Shown here piece by piece: positions 7,466 to 20,280 of a stretch of DNA of 27,741 nucleotides; within the stretch, counting starts at the first letter, position 1, and the number at the start of each line of letters is the position of its first letter. The stretch spans positions 1 through 27,741 of the forward strand of contig SSSX01000037.1 in assembly GCA_015657735.1 (NCBI GenBank). The letters are read 5' to 3'. The notes under the pieces are model-generated. The model was not told the DNA's origin. It did no database searches and saw only the letters and a list, made by a program, of their open reading frames with translations. A program made the translations under genes and the position numbers. The stretch is from Zoogloeaceae bacterium. GTDB lineage: Bacteria > Pseudomonadota > Gammaproteobacteria > Burkholderiales > Rhodocyclaceae.

Positions 7466-8530
7466 GTGTCTTCCCACTTCACCGCGCCTTTTTCCGTCGG
7501 TCTCGACAAGCTCGACGAGTTCGATTCGATCATCGACGTCCGCTCGCCGGCCGAGTTCGCCGAGGATCATATCCCCGGCGCCATCAATTGTCCGGTCCTC
7601 GACGACGAGGAGCGGGTGCGGGTCGGCACGCTGTACAAGCAGGTGTCGCCCTTCGAGGCGCGCAAGCTGGGGGCGGCGCTGGTGTCGCGGAACATCGCGC
7701 GTCACATCGAGACGCATTTTGTCAGCCGGCCGAAGGCCTGGAAACCGTTGATCTACTGTTGGCGGGGCGGTCAGCGCAGCGGTTCGATGACCCTCGTGCT
7801 GGGGCAGATCGGCTGGGCGGCGCGGCGCCTGGAGGGCGGCTACAAGACCTTCCGCCAGCGCGTGCTCGACGATCTCGAAACCCTGCCGGCGGCGCGCGAT
7901 TTCACGATTCTGTGCGGCCCGACCGGCAGCGCCAAGACGGCGCTCCTCGAAGCGCTGGCGGCGGCCGGCGGCCAGGTGCTCGATCTGGAAGGGCTGGCCC
8001 GGCATCGCGGCTCGGTGCTGGGGGGCGAGCTGAACGCCAGCCAGCCGGGCCAGAAGGCGTTCGAGACCCTGCTGTGGTCGGCGCTGCGCGGCTTCGATCC
8101 GGCGCGGTCGGTGTGGGCCGAGTCGGAAAGCCGGCGGATCGGCCGCCTGCATGTGCCGGGGGCGCTGTTCGAGCGCTTGCGGGACGGGGATTGCGTACGC
8201 GTGCAGGCGCCGCTGGAAGCGCGGGTCGAGCATCTGCTCGAGCGTTATGCCGACCTGATCGCCGATCCGGCGGCCTTTGGCGCAAAGCTGGCGCGGCTGG
8301 TGTCGCAGCACGGTCACCAGCGGGTCGCCGACTGGCAGGCGCTGCTGACGGCCGGCGCGTGGCGCCAGCTGGCCGAGGAACTGGTCACCGCACATTACGA
8401 TCCGGCCTACCGGCGGGGCGGCGAGGGCTTGTACCGGCGGCTGGCCGCCGGCCGCGCGCTGCCGCTCGAAACGCTGGATGCGGCGAGCCTGGCTGCCGCG
8501 GCGCAGGCGCTGGTCGGCGGGGCCGGGCGT

Positions 8531-12736
<4,206 letters not shown>

Positions 12737-12836
12737 CCTTGGTCCTCTTCGCTGTACGCCACGGCCTGCGCCGCATGTCACTCCGGCCTTTTACGGCAGG
12801 CGGGGGGAAGTCTTGATGCCGCCGGCCGTGCGGCGC

Positions 12837-14255
12837 TTACAGCACTTCGGCGGCGTGGTCGGCCAGCCGCGAGCGTTCGCCGCGTTGCAGCGTGATGTGG
12901 CCGGAGTGGGGCCAGCCCTTGAAGCGGTCGACGACGTAGGTGAGGCCCGACGAACCCTCGGTGAGGTAGGGGGTGTCGATCTGCGCGATGTTGCCCAGGC
13001 ACACCACCTTGGTGCCGGGGCCGGCACGCGTGATCAGGGTCTTCATCTGTTTGGGCGTGAGGTTCTGGGCTTCGTCGATGATCAGGAACTTGTTGATGAA
13101 GGTGCGTCCGCGCATGAAGTTGAGGGACTTGATCTTGATGCGGCTCCGGATCAGGTCGCGGGTGGCGGCGCGGCCCCATTCGCCACCTTCGCCGGTGGTG
13201 CCGTTGAGCACGTCGAGGTTGTCTTCGAGGGCGCCCATCCACGGCGCCATCTTTTCTTCCTCGGTGCCGGGCAGGAAGCCGATGTCCTCGCCCACCGGCA
13301 CGGTGACGCGGGTCATGATGATCTCGGAGTAGCGCTTGGTTTCGAGCACCTGGGTGAGGCTGGCGGCGAGGGTCAGCAGAGTTTTTCCGGTGCCGGCCTG
13401 GCCGAGCAGGGTGACGAAGTCGACCTCCGGATTCATCAGCAGGTTGAGCGCGAAGTTCTGTTCGCGGTTGCGGGCGGTGATGCCCCACACGTTGTTCTTC
13501 TGGTGCGAGTAGTCGATCAGGGTTTCGAGGGTCACGCCGCGCCCGGCTTTTTCCTTGACCCACGCCTGCAGGGGCTGCTCGCCGTCCTGGAAGACGAACT
13601 CGTTGATCAGCATCTCGGGCGTGTCGGGGCCCTTCAGGCGGTAGTAGGTGCGGCCGTCCTGCTTCCACGACTCCATGTCCTTGCCGTTGGCGTCCCAGAA
13701 CGCGGCGTCGATTTCCTGGGTGCCGGTGTACAGCAGGTCGGTGTCTTCGAGAACCTTGTCGTTGAAGTAGTCCTGCGCGGCGAGGCCCAGCGCGCGGGCC
13801 TTGATGCGCATGTTGATGTCCTTCGAGACGAGGATCACCTGGCGCTTGCGGTCGAACTTGTCGAACAGGTGCATGACCACCGCGAGAATCTGGTTGTCGC
13901 CGCGCACCGTCGGCAGCGCCGCGGGCAGCTTGACTTCGATCGCTTCGGTCTGCAGGAACAGGCGGCCGCTGGCCAGATCGGCCGACGGGCCGACGAGGCT
14001 GATGCCGTCCTCGATGCCTTCGGGGCAGCTGTTGACGATCTCGTCCAGCGAGCGGCTCGCCTGGCGGGCGTTGCGCGCGACTTCCGACATACCCTTCTTG
14101 TTCGAGTCGAGTTCCTCGAGGGTCATCATCGGCACGAAGACGTCGTGCTCCTCGAAGCGGTACAGGCTGGTCGGGTCGTGCATCAGCACGTTGGTGTCGA
14201 GGACGAACAGCTTGGTGGCGGGGGTCTTGGACTTGGCGGGGCGTCGGGTGGCCAT
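12837..14255 (-). CDS. PIN-PhoH fusion protein (PhoH2/YlaK-type ATPase with RNase-like domain)
   Basis: 472 residues. The N-terminal PIN domain starts LFVLDTNVLMHDP (Asp20 a likely metal ligand), with EELDSNKKG and a further acidic VSKDINMRIKA region. The C-terminal PhoH ATPase carries Walker A GQAGTGKT (Lys291) and Walker B FLIIDEAQNLTP (Asp394/Glu395). The combination is known from YlaK and mycobacterial PhoH2, where RNA unwinding and RNase activity have been reported. A role in RNA processing is therefore plausible but unproven here. The gene starts 28 bp downstream of the peroxiredoxin stop, so bcp-phoH probably form an operon. Confidence 0.92.
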   Translation of the reverse strand: MATRRPAKSKTPATKLFVLDTNVLMHDPTSLYRFEEHDVFVPMMTLEELDSNKKGMSEVARNARQASRSLDEIVNSCPEGIEDGISLVGPSADLASGRLFLQTEAIEVKLPAALPTVRGDNQILAVVMHLFDKFDRKRQVILVSKDINMRIKARALGLAAQDYFNDKVLEDTDLLYTGTQEIDAAFWDANGKDMESWKQDGRTYYRLKGPDTPEMLINEFVFQDGEQPLQAWVKEKAGRGVTLETLIDYSHQKNNVWGITARNREQNFALNLLMNPEVDFVTLLGQAGTGKTLLTLAASLTQVLETKRYSEIIMTRVTVPVGEDIGFLPGTEEEKMAPWMGALEDNLDVLNGTTGEGGEWGRAATRDLIRSRIKIKSLNFMRGRTFINKFLIIDEAQNLTPKQMKTLITRAGPGTKVVCLGNIAQIDTPYLTEGSSGLTYVVDRFKGWPHSGHITLQRGERSRLADHAAEVL

Positions 14256-14283
14256 GGTCGGGGTCTCGGCTGTCGTGGGGGAA

Positions 14284-14739
14284 TTACAGCGTGTTGACGT
14301 AATCCAGCACTTCCTGGGCGTGACCGGGCACCTTCACGCCGCGCCATTCGCGCCGCAGGATGCCGTCGGCGCCGATGACGAAGGTGCTGCGTTCGATGCC
14401 GCGCACCTCTTTGCCGTACATGTTCTTCATCTTCATCACGCCGAACAGCGTGCACGCGGTTTCGTCGGGGTCGGAAATCAGGTCGAAGGGCAGCGCCTGC
14501 CTGGCGCGGAAGGTGTCGTGGGACTTGAGGCTGTCGCGCGAGATGCCGAGCACGACGGCGCCGGCGGCGACGAAGGCGTCGTGCAGGTCGCGGAAGTTCT
14601 GGCTCTCGGTGGTGCAGCCGGGGGTGCTGTCCTTCGGATAGAAGTACAGCACCACCTTGCGGCCGCGCAGGGCCGCCAGGCTGAGGGTCTGGCCGCCGGT
14701 GGCGGGGAGGGCGAAATCGGGTGCGGCCTGGTCGAGCAT
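14284..14739 (-). CDS. bcp: Thioredoxin-dependent peroxiredoxin, Bcp/PrxQ family
   Basis: 151 residues. It reduces hydrogen peroxide and organic hydroperoxides. The peroxidatic site is YPKDSTPGCTTES with Cys42. The position five residues later, where many family members have the resolving Cys, is Gln47. The only other Cys is Cys96 (DETACTLFG), equivalent to E. coli Bcp Cys99. Other family features are present: FDLISDPDE and a C-terminal STFVIGADGILRREWRGV segment. The start at 14739 has GGAGAG six bases upstream; the longer frame lacks similarity. It is followed closely by the PIN-PhoH gene. Confidence 0.95.
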   Translation of the reverse strand: MLDQAAPDFALPATGGQTLSLAALRGRKVVLYFYPKDSTPGCTTESQNFRDLHDAFVAAGAVVLGISRDSLKSHDTFRARQALPFDLISDPDETACTLFGVMKMKNMYGKEVRGIERSTFVIGADGILRREWRGVKVPGHAQEVLDYVNTL

Positions 14740-14771
14740 GGTCTCTCCGGAAACGTGGGTCTTCCGGCGCG

Positions 14772-14800
14772 AGCCTAATCCCAAGCCGCCCGACTCGCAA
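14772..14800 (-). promoter_or_regulatory. Possible sigma-70 promoter for bcp-phoH
   Basis: Read on the minus strand: TTGCGA (-35, 14800-14795), 17-bp spacer, TAGGCT (-10, 14777-14772), about 33 bp before the start codon. Matches are 4/6 and 3/6, so this is a weak prediction supported mainly by spacing and position. Confidence 0.3.
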
Positions 14801-14824
14801 TCGGCATTGCGTGAAGAGTGTGCG

Positions 14825-15202
14825 TCAGGCCGGATCGAAGAGCAGCGCGGCGGCCACGTTGCGGTGCTCGGCAACCAGGATGTTGTAGGTGCGGCAGGCC
14901 GAGCCCAGGTCCATCACGTCGACGCCGATGCGGGCGTCGAACAGGGCCTTCAGCAGCCGCGGCTGCGGGAAGCGCTGGCGCTGACCGGTGCCGAGGATCA
15001 GGATCTCGCAGCCCAGCCCGGCCAGGCGTGCGAAGGCGGCTTCGTCGAGGGCCTCGAAGCCGCCGCTGTGCCAGTCAGTTTCGATACGCTCGGGCAGTAC
15101 GATGAGGCTGGTTTCGTATCGGTTCGGCCCGATCATCACGTGGCGGGCGTCGTAGCGGGCGATGGTGTTGTACTGGTCGCTCTTGTCGAGATGGAGTTTC
15201 AT
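14825..15202 (-). CDS. Mth938-like domain protein (DUF498/NDUFAF3 family)
   Basis: 125 residues, cytosolic. The sequence follows the Mth938 fold family: NTIARYDARHVMIGPNRYETSLIVLP near the N-terminus, ILILGTGQRQRFPQP in the middle, and GVDVMDLGSACRTYNILVAEHRNVAAAL near the C-terminus. Eukaryotic relatives (NDUFAF3) help assemble respiratory complex I; no bacterial reaction is established. It is divergent from alaA, with 178 bp between the start codons. No clear Shine-Dalgarno is seen. The family call is firm; the function is not. Confidence 0.88.
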   Translation of the reverse strand: MKLHLDKSDQYNTIARYDARHVMIGPNRYETSLIVLPERIETDWHSGGFEALDEAAFARLAGLGCEILILGTGQRQRFPQPRLLKALFDARIGVDVMDLGSACRTYNILVAEHRNVAAALLFDPA

Positions 15203-15234
15203 GGTGGGGGCTCGTGGGCGATGGTGGGGCTGAT

Positions 15235-15263
15235 TTGCCCGGTCCGGGTGGCTTGGGTAACAT
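15235..15263 (+). promoter_or_regulatory. Possible sigma-70 promoter for alaA
   Basis: TTGCCC (15235-15240), 17-bp spacer, TAACAT (15258-15263), each 4/6 to consensus, in the only AT-leaning part of the mth938/alaA divergent gap. An overlapping TTATAG (15263-15268) is an alternative -10. Predicted leader is about 110 nt to the GTG at 15381. Confidence 0.3.
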
Positions 15264-15380
15264 TATAGCTTTGCGTCGTTCCGCGCCCGCGTGCCGGCGA
15301 CGCCCGAAGCAATGACCCGCCACGCCAAGTCGCGCGCTGCCAGACAGCCCGCGCCCACCCCCCAGGAAACGGAAACCGCC

Positions 15381-16607
15381 GTGCAACCAATCCGCAAGTC
15401 CGACAAACTCGCCAACGTCTGCTACGACATCCGCGGCCCCGTGCTGCAGAAGGCGAAGAAGATGGAGGACGAGGGCCACAAGATCATCAAGCTGAACATC
15501 GGCAACCTCGCCCCGTTCGGCTTCGATTCGCCTGAAGAAATCCAGCTCGACATGATCCGCAACCTGCCCAACGCGGCCGGCTACTCGGATTCGAAAGGCA
15601 TCTTCGCGGCGCGCAAGGCGATCATGCATTACACCCAGCAGAAGCACATCAAGGGCGTGACGCTGGAAGACATCTACGTCGGCAACGGCGTGTCCGAGCT
15701 GATCGTGATGGCGATGAACGCGCTGCTCAACACCGGCGACGAAGTGCTGGTGCCGGCGCCCGACTATCCGCTGTGGACCGCCGCCGTGAGCCTGTCCGGC
15801 GGCACGCCGCGCCACTACATGTGCGACGAGGCCAACGAGTGGCTGCCCGACCTCGACGACATCCGCGCCAAGATCACGCCGAAGACCCGCGCCATCGTCA
15901 TCATCAACCCGAACAACCCGACCGGCGCGGTCTACCCCGACGACACCCTCAAGGCCATCGTTTCGATCGCGCGCGAGCACGGCCTGATCATCTATGCCGA
16001 CGAGGTCTACGACAAGGTGCTGTACGACGGCATTGAGCACACCTCGATCGGTTCGCTGTCGGAAGACGTGCTGACCGTCACCTTCAACGGCCTGTCGAAG
16101 AACTACCGCTCCTGCGGCTACCGCGCCGGCTGGCTGGTGGTGTCCGGCGACAAGCGGCCGGCGGCCGACTACATCGAGGGCCTCAACATGCTGGCCTCGA
16201 TGCGTCTGTGCGCCAACGTGCCGGGCCAGTACGCGATCCAGACCGCCCTCGGCGGCTACCAGAGCATCGACGACCTGGTCGCCCCCGGCGGCCGCATGCG
16301 TCGCCAGCGCGACCTGGCCTTCGACCTGATCACCGCCATTCCCGGCGTCACCTGCGTCAAGCCGAAGGCCACGCTGTACATGTTCCCCAGGCTCGACCCG
16401 AAGATGTATCCCATCGAGGACGATCAGCAGTTCATCGCCGAACTGCTCGAGGCCGAGCGCGTGCTGCTGGTCCAGGGCACCGGTTTCAACTGGCCGAGCC
16501 CGGATCACTTCCGCCTGGTCTTCCTGCCCCACGAGGACGACCTGCGCGACGCCGTCGAGCGCATCGCCCGCTTCCTCGACGGCTACCGCAAGCGTCACGG
16601 CACCTGA
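15381..16607 (+). CDS. alaA: Alanine-synthesising glutamate-pyruvate aminotransferase AlaA
   Basis: 408 residues (E. coli AlaA 405), PLP-dependent fold type I. It transfers an amino group from glutamate to pyruvate, giving alanine. It is colinear with AlaA from the first residues (PIRKSDKLANVCYDIRGPV) to the end. PLP features: GNGVSELI, PAPDYPLWTAAV, INPNNPTGAVY, YADEVYDKVLYDG and Lys240 in TFNGLSKNYR. GTG 15381 is chosen because it corresponds to the E. coli start and has AGGAAACGGA upstream; ATG 15312 and GTG 15291 would add residues of low-complexity Ala/Pro/Thr sequence. It is followed by hom, the usual betaproteobacterial order. Confidence 0.94.
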   Translation: MQPIRKSDKLANVCYDIRGPVLQKAKKMEDEGHKIIKLNIGNLAPFGFDSPEEIQLDMIRNLPNAAGYSDSKGIFAARKAIMHYTQQKHIKGVTLEDIYVGNGVSELIVMAMNALLNTGDEVLVPAPDYPLWTAAVSLSGGTPRHYMCDEANEWLPDLDDIRAKITPKTRAIVIINPNNPTGAVYPDDTLKAIVSIAREHGLIIYADEVYDKVLYDGIEHTSIGSLSEDVLTVTFNGLSKNYRSCGYRAGWLVVSGDKRPAADYIEGLNMLASMRLCANVPGQYAIQTALGGYQSIDDLVAPGGRMRRQRDLAFDLITAIPGVTCVKPKATLYMFPRLDPKMYPIEDDQQFIAELLEAERVLLVQGTGFNWPSPDHFRLVFLPHEDDLRDAVERIARFLDGYRKRHGT

Positions 16608-16612
16608 ACACG

Positions 16613-16636
16613 CGGGGCGCCGGTGGCGGCGCCCCG
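16613..16636 (+). promoter_or_regulatory. Intergenic hairpin between alaA and hom
   Basis: A perfect 9-bp stem (CGGGGCGCC / GGCGCCCCG) with loop GGTGGC lies 5 nt after the alaA stop and 34 nt before the hom start. TTCTTA follows, too weak for a standard terminator. It may attenuate transcription or stabilise the alaA 3' end. Confidence 0.35.
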
Positions 16637-16670
16637 TTCTTACGACCCACTTCCCACACTTCACGCACCC

Positions 16671-17978
16671 ATGAAACCCATCAATGTTGGCCTCCTCGGC
16701 ATCGGCACCGTCGGCGGTGGCACCTTCACCGTCCTCAAGCGCAACGAAGAAGAAATCACCCGCCGCGCCGGCCGGCCGATCCGCATCACCGCGGTGGCCG
16801 ACAAGAACCTCGAGCTGGCCCGCAAGGTTGCCGGCGATGGCGTCCGGCTCACCGACGACGCCTTCGCGGTGGTGTCCGATCCCGACATCGACATCGTCGT
16901 CGAGCTGATCGGCGGCTACGGCGTCGCCAAGGAGCTCGTGCTGAAGGCCATCGAGAACGGCAAGCACGTGGTCACCGCCAACAAGGCGCTGCTCGCCGTG
17001 CATGGCAACGAGATCTTCGCCGCCGCCCAGCGGAAGGGCGTGATGGTGGCCTTCGAGGCGGCGGTCGCCGGCGGCATCCCGATCATCAAGGCGCTGCGCG
17101 AGGGCCTGTCGGCCAACCGCATCCAGTGGCTGGCCGGCATCATCAACGGCACCACCAACTTCATCCTGTCCGAGATGCGCGACAAGGGCCTGTCCTTCGC
17201 CGAAGTGCTGGCCGAAGCCCAGCGCCTGGGTTACGCCGAAGCCGACCCGACCTTTGACATCGAAGGCGTCGACGCCGCCCACAAGGCCACGCTGATGGCC
17301 TCGATCGCCTTCGGCGTGCCGGTGCAGTTCGACAAGGCCTACGTCGAGGGCATCAGCAAGCTCGACGGCGTGGACATCAAGTATGCCGAGCAGCTCGGCT
17401 ACCGCATCAAGCTGCTGGGCATCGCGCGTCGCCGCGAGCAGGGCATCGAACTGCGCGTGCATCCCACGCTGATCCCCGAAAAACGCCTGATCGCCAACGT
17501 CGAAGGCGCGATGAACGCCGTGCTGGTGCAGGGCGACGCGGTCGGCGCCACGCTGTACTACGGCAAGGGCGCCGGCGCCGAGCCGACCGCCAGCGCGGTG
17601 ATCGCCGACCTGGTGGATGTCACCCGCCTGCACACCGCCGATCCGGAGCATCGCGTGCCGCACCTGGCCTTCCAGCCCGACCAGATCACCGAACTGCCGG
17701 TGCTGCCGATCGAGGAGGTCGAAACCAGCTTCTACCTGCGCCTGCGCGTGCAGGACAAGCCGGGCGTGCTGGCCGACATCACCCGCATCCTGGCCGACCA
17801 GTCGATCTCCATCGACGCGATGCTGCAGCGCGAGCCCGAAGAAGGCGAGTCGCAGACCGACATCATCATCCTGACGCACCTGACCATCGAGAAGAACATG
17901 GTCGCCGCGATCGCCAAGATCGAAGCGCTGGATTCGGTGAGCTGCCGGGTGACCCGGCTGCGCCTCGAGAACCTCTGA
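16671..17978 (+). CDS. hom: Homoserine dehydrogenase
   Basis: 435 residues. It reduces aspartate-4-semialdehyde to homoserine with NAD(P)H, the branch point to threonine and methionine. The N-terminal nucleotide fold has GIGTVGGG (10-17). Catalytic-domain motifs are VTANKALLAVHG, INGTTNFILSEM, GYAEADPTFDIEGVDAAHK and YYGKGAGAEPTASAV. A C-terminal ACT domain (about 353-428, RLRVQDKPGVLADITRILAD) is the usual site for threonine feedback. It is the monofunctional type, with no aspartokinase fused. ATG 16671 has no recognisable Shine-Dalgarno. It is followed by a strong terminator and not by thrC. Confidence 0.97.
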   Translation: MKPINVGLLGIGTVGGGTFTVLKRNEEEITRRAGRPIRITAVADKNLELARKVAGDGVRLTDDAFAVVSDPDIDIVVELIGGYGVAKELVLKAIENGKHVVTANKALLAVHGNEIFAAAQRKGVMVAFEAAVAGGIPIIKALREGLSANRIQWLAGIINGTTNFILSEMRDKGLSFAEVLAEAQRLGYAEADPTFDIEGVDAAHKATLMASIAFGVPVQFDKAYVEGISKLDGVDIKYAEQLGYRIKLLGIARRREQGIELRVHPTLIPEKRLIANVEGAMNAVLVQGDAVGATLYYGKGAGAEPTASAVIADLVDVTRLHTADPEHRVPHLAFQPDQITELPVLPIEEVETSFYLRLRVQDKPGVLADITRILADQSISIDAMLQREPEEGESQTDIIILTHLTIEKNMVAAIAKIEALDSVSCRVTRLRLENL

Positions 17979-17993
17979 GCGGGGTTCGGTGCC

Positions 17994-18025
17994 AAAAAAA
18001 ACCGCGGAAGTCCGCGGTTTTTTTT
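17994..18025. terminator. Bidirectional intrinsic terminator between hom and the ABC transporter gene
   Basis: A palindromic A8-CCGCGGA / TCCGCGG-T8 structure gives a GC core hairpin with a T-run on both strands. It lies 16 bp after the hom stop and 34 bp before the convergent ABC gene stop at 18059, so it can end both transcripts. Confidence 0.92.
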
Positions 18026-18058
18026 CGTGCGTGATGGCTGGCGGACGTCCCGCCGGCC

Positions 18059-19771
18059 CTACTGCCGGAAGCGGAAGGCCCGTGCTTCGTGCAGCTGCCA
18101 GCCGCCGTCGCCGGTGAGTTCGAGCACCTGGGTGTGGTACTTGAGCAGCGCCGAGCGGTGGGCGATGCTGATCAGCGTGGTTCCGCTTTCCATCAGCTGG
18201 CGGTACAGCGCGGCTTCGTTGGTGTTGTCGAGGGCGCTGGTGGCTTCGTCGAGGATCGCGTAGCGGGGGCGGGTCAGCAGCACGCGGGCGAAGGCGAGGC
18301 GCTGCTGTTCGCCGACCGACAGCACCTTTTCCCAGTCCTGCTCGGCATCCAGGCCGCCGAAGCGGCCGGCCAGGTCGGGCAGATTGACCCGTTCGAGGAG
18401 TTCCAGCAGTCGTGCGTCGGGCAGCGTGAAGCCGTTGTTGTGGGGGTAGAGCAGCTGGCTGCGCAGGCTGCCGGGCTGCATGTAGGGCTGCTGGGGCAGG
18501 AAGACCAGTTCGTCGGCCGGCGGGCGGTGGATGGTGCCGCTGCCGGCGCGCCACAGGCCGGCGATGGCGCGGGCGAGGGAGGTCTTGCCGCAGCCGCTGT
18601 CGCCGACGATCAGCAGGCCCTGACCGGGCACGAGGCGCAGCGACAGTTCGCGGACCAGCACGCGTTCGTGGCGCGGCGTGTGCAGCGTGACGTGCTCGAG
18701 GGCCAGGGTCGGGGCGTCCGCCGAGCGGATGCGCGCCGTGTCGGACGGGGCGCCCGGTGCGTCGAGCAGGGCGTGGGCGAGGGTGTCGATGCGTTCGATG
18801 CCGGCCGCGAAACGGCTCAGGTTTTCGAAGTTCTCGACGACCACCGAGATTGCGCTGAGCACCGCCGCGAAGGCGCCGGCGGCCTGCACCGCGCGGCCCA
18901 CTTCGAGTTCGCCCGACAGCACCTGCGAGGCGACGATGGCGCTGGGCAGCACGATGTTGAGCAGGCTGTAGGCGTACTGGAAGAAGTTGAGCCCGAGCTG
19001 GCGGCGGACGAGTTCCTTGAAATTGCTGAAGGCCGCGCCGAAGTAGTGCAGCACGTGGTGCAGCTCCTGCGGTTCGCCGCGGTAGAAGGCGATCGATTCG
19101 GCGTTCTCGCGGACCCGCACGAGGCTGTAGCGGAAATCCGCCTCGCGCCGCAGCTGCTGGAAGTTGAGGCGCATCAGCGGCGAACCGAACACGCCGACGG
19201 TGATCAGCGTGCCGGAGGTGGCGTACACCACCAGCACATACACCAGCTCGTGGGAGATCGACCACAGCACGGTGCTGAAGGCCACCAGCTGCAGGAAGGA
19301 GCCGATGAAGATCAGCAGGAAGTACAGCGAGCGCGAGGTGAAGGTGTTGATGTCCTCGGCGATCCGCTGGTCGGGGTTGTCGATGAGGGCGTTGGCGTTG
19401 AGCTCGTAGAAGCGCCGGTGGCCGAAATAGCGTTCGAGGAAGCGCCGGGTCAGCCAGCGCCGCCAGTGGATGCCGAGGGTGTCGCGGACGTAGAAGTAGA
19501 ACGCGTAGTTGGGCACCGCCAGCGCCAGCACCACGACCGTGTAGCGGATCGAATGCCAGAAGCGCGCCTCGTCGCGGGCGGCCAGCGCCGACGTGAACTC
19601 GCCGGTCTGCTCGTTGAGAAGCACCGCGAAGCGGGTCTGGCCGAGCAGGAGGAGCACCAGCAGCGCCAGCAGGCCCCACGCGCGGCGCTTCTCGTCCTCG
19701 CGCCAGTAGGGCACGGCGACGTCCCGGAAGCGTTTCCAGAGGTGGTGGGAGAAGAAATGCCTGGGCGTCAT
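18059..19771 (-). CDS. ABC transporter, fused permease-ATPase (SbmA/BacA-like membrane domain, YddA type)
   Basis: 570 residues, inner membrane, expected to work as a homodimer. The N-terminal half has about six TM helices (e.g. WGLLALLVLLLLGQ, LYFLLIFIGSFLQLVAFSTVLW). It also has family motifs RWLTRRFLERYFGHRRFYEL and NPDQRIAEDINTFTSRSL. The C-terminal ATPase has Walker A GDSGCGKTS (Lys396), signature LSVGEQQRLAFARVLL and Walker B YAILDEATSALD. Relatives include YddA and Rv1819c, the latter importing cobalamin and hydrophilic peptides; the substrate here is unknown. It is the first gene of the block separating hom from thrC. It is convergent with hom and shares its terminator. Confidence 0.92.
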   Translation of the reverse strand: MTPRHFFSHHLWKRFRDVAVPYWREDEKRRAWGLLALLVLLLLGQTRFAVLLNEQTGEFTSALAARDEARFWHSIRYTVVVLALAVPNYAFYFYVRDTLGIHWRRWLTRRFLERYFGHRRFYELNANALIDNPDQRIAEDINTFTSRSLYFLLIFIGSFLQLVAFSTVLWSISHELVYVLVVYATSGTLITVGVFGSPLMRLNFQQLRREADFRYSLVRVRENAESIAFYRGEPQELHHVLHYFGAAFSNFKELVRRQLGLNFFQYAYSLLNIVLPSAIVASQVLSGELEVGRAVQAAGAFAAVLSAISVVVENFENLSRFAAGIERIDTLAHALLDAPGAPSDTARIRSADAPTLALEHVTLHTPRHERVLVRELSLRLVPGQGLLIVGDSGCGKTSLARAIAGLWRAGSGTIHRPPADELVFLPQQPYMQPGSLRSQLLYPHNNGFTLPDARLLELLERVNLPDLAGRFGGLDAEQDWEKVLSVGEQQRLAFARVLLTRPRYAILDEATSALDNTNEAALYRQLMESGTTLISIAHRSALLKYHTQVLELTGDGGWQLHEARAFRFRQ

Positions 19772-19912
19772 CGGATGGGTTTCGCCGGGTAGCGGCGTCC
19801 GGGGCGGAGCCGGCGCGGACGGAGGCTGTGGAAACCTTGTACTGCCGGCGGGGCGTCGGGGTCAAGGCCGATCTGGCCGCCGCTGCGCCGCAGGTCGCGG
19901 TCTGGCGGCAAC

Positions 19913-19954
19913 CCGATCCAGATCAAGGAAATGGCGCCGCGCCGGGAGGATACT
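19913..19954 (+). promoter_or_regulatory. Candidate FNR/DNR-type activator box and -10 element for the DUF2249 gene
   Basis: CCGATCCAGATCAA (19913-19926) matches 8 of 10 informative bases of TTGAT-N4-ATCAA. GATACT (19949-19954, 4/6) would be the -10, giving a start near 19961 with the box centred at -41.5, the class II CRP/FNR position. There is no recognisable -35, as expected for an activator-dependent promoter. A small hairpin (CCGAC / GTCGG, 19963-19979) lies at the start of the leader. The rest of the 234-bp gap (19772-20005) shows nothing else recognisable. Confidence 0.45.
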
Positions 19955-20005
19955 GGCAATACCCGACAAATTCAGTCGGATTTGATCCCAAGTCAGGAGC
20001 CCCTC

Positions 20006-20272
20006 ATGCAAACCATCCACGTCTGCAACCACACCACCGCCGAGGCGATCTACCCCTTCGACGCCCGCGGCATCGCCAAGCGTTTCCGCCATGCGGCGAT
20101 CTTCGGTGCGCTCGATGCGCTGCTGCCCGGCGAGACGATGCGTTTCTGCAACGATCACGATCCGCTGCCGCTGCTGGCCCAGCTGCAACAGCGCTACGGT
20201 GAGGCGGTGACGATCACCTATCAGCAGCGCGAGCCCGGGGCGATCGTCATTGATTTTGCCAAGCAGGCGTGA
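20006..20272 (+). CDS. DUF2249 domain protein
   Basis: 88 residues, cytosolic. The sequence fits the DUF2249 pattern: FDARGIAKRFRHAAIFGALDALLPGETMRF, then CNDHDPLPLLAQLQQRYGE, then a C-terminal strand YQQREPGAIVIDF. The family is small and TusA-like in size. It often occurs next to denitrification, NO-handling and hemerythrin genes; the biochemical role is unknown. The start is fixed by AGGAG (19994-19998) seven bases upstream. Downstream is a strong hairpin with T-run. The upstream promoter looks FNR/DNR-type, which fits anaerobic or NO-linked control. Confidence 0.85.
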   Translation: MQTIHVCNHTTAEAIYPFDARGIAKRFRHAAIFGALDALLPGETMRFCNDHDPLPLLAQLQQRYGEAVTITYQQREPGAIVIDFAKQA

Positions 20273-20280
20273 TGTTGCGG

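Noticed and set aside
7420..7533. N-terminally extended SelD
   Set aside because: The extra 38 residues overlap mnmH and have no family similarity; the start at 7419 gives exact E. coli numbering for Cys17/Lys20.
15291..15380. N-terminally extended AlaA
   Set aside because: The added sequence is low-complexity; GTG 15381 matches the homologous start and has a ribosome binding site.
15075..19865. Minus-strand open frame of about 1600 codons across alaA, hom and the ABC gene
   Set aside because: It is antisense to clearly homologous alaA and hom and out of phase with the ABC transporter; high GC removes stop codons.
19982..19996. Second FNR-like site (TTGATCCCAAGTCA) before DUF2249
   Set aside because: The right half matches only 2 of 5 bases and the site would lie downstream of the predicted transcript start.
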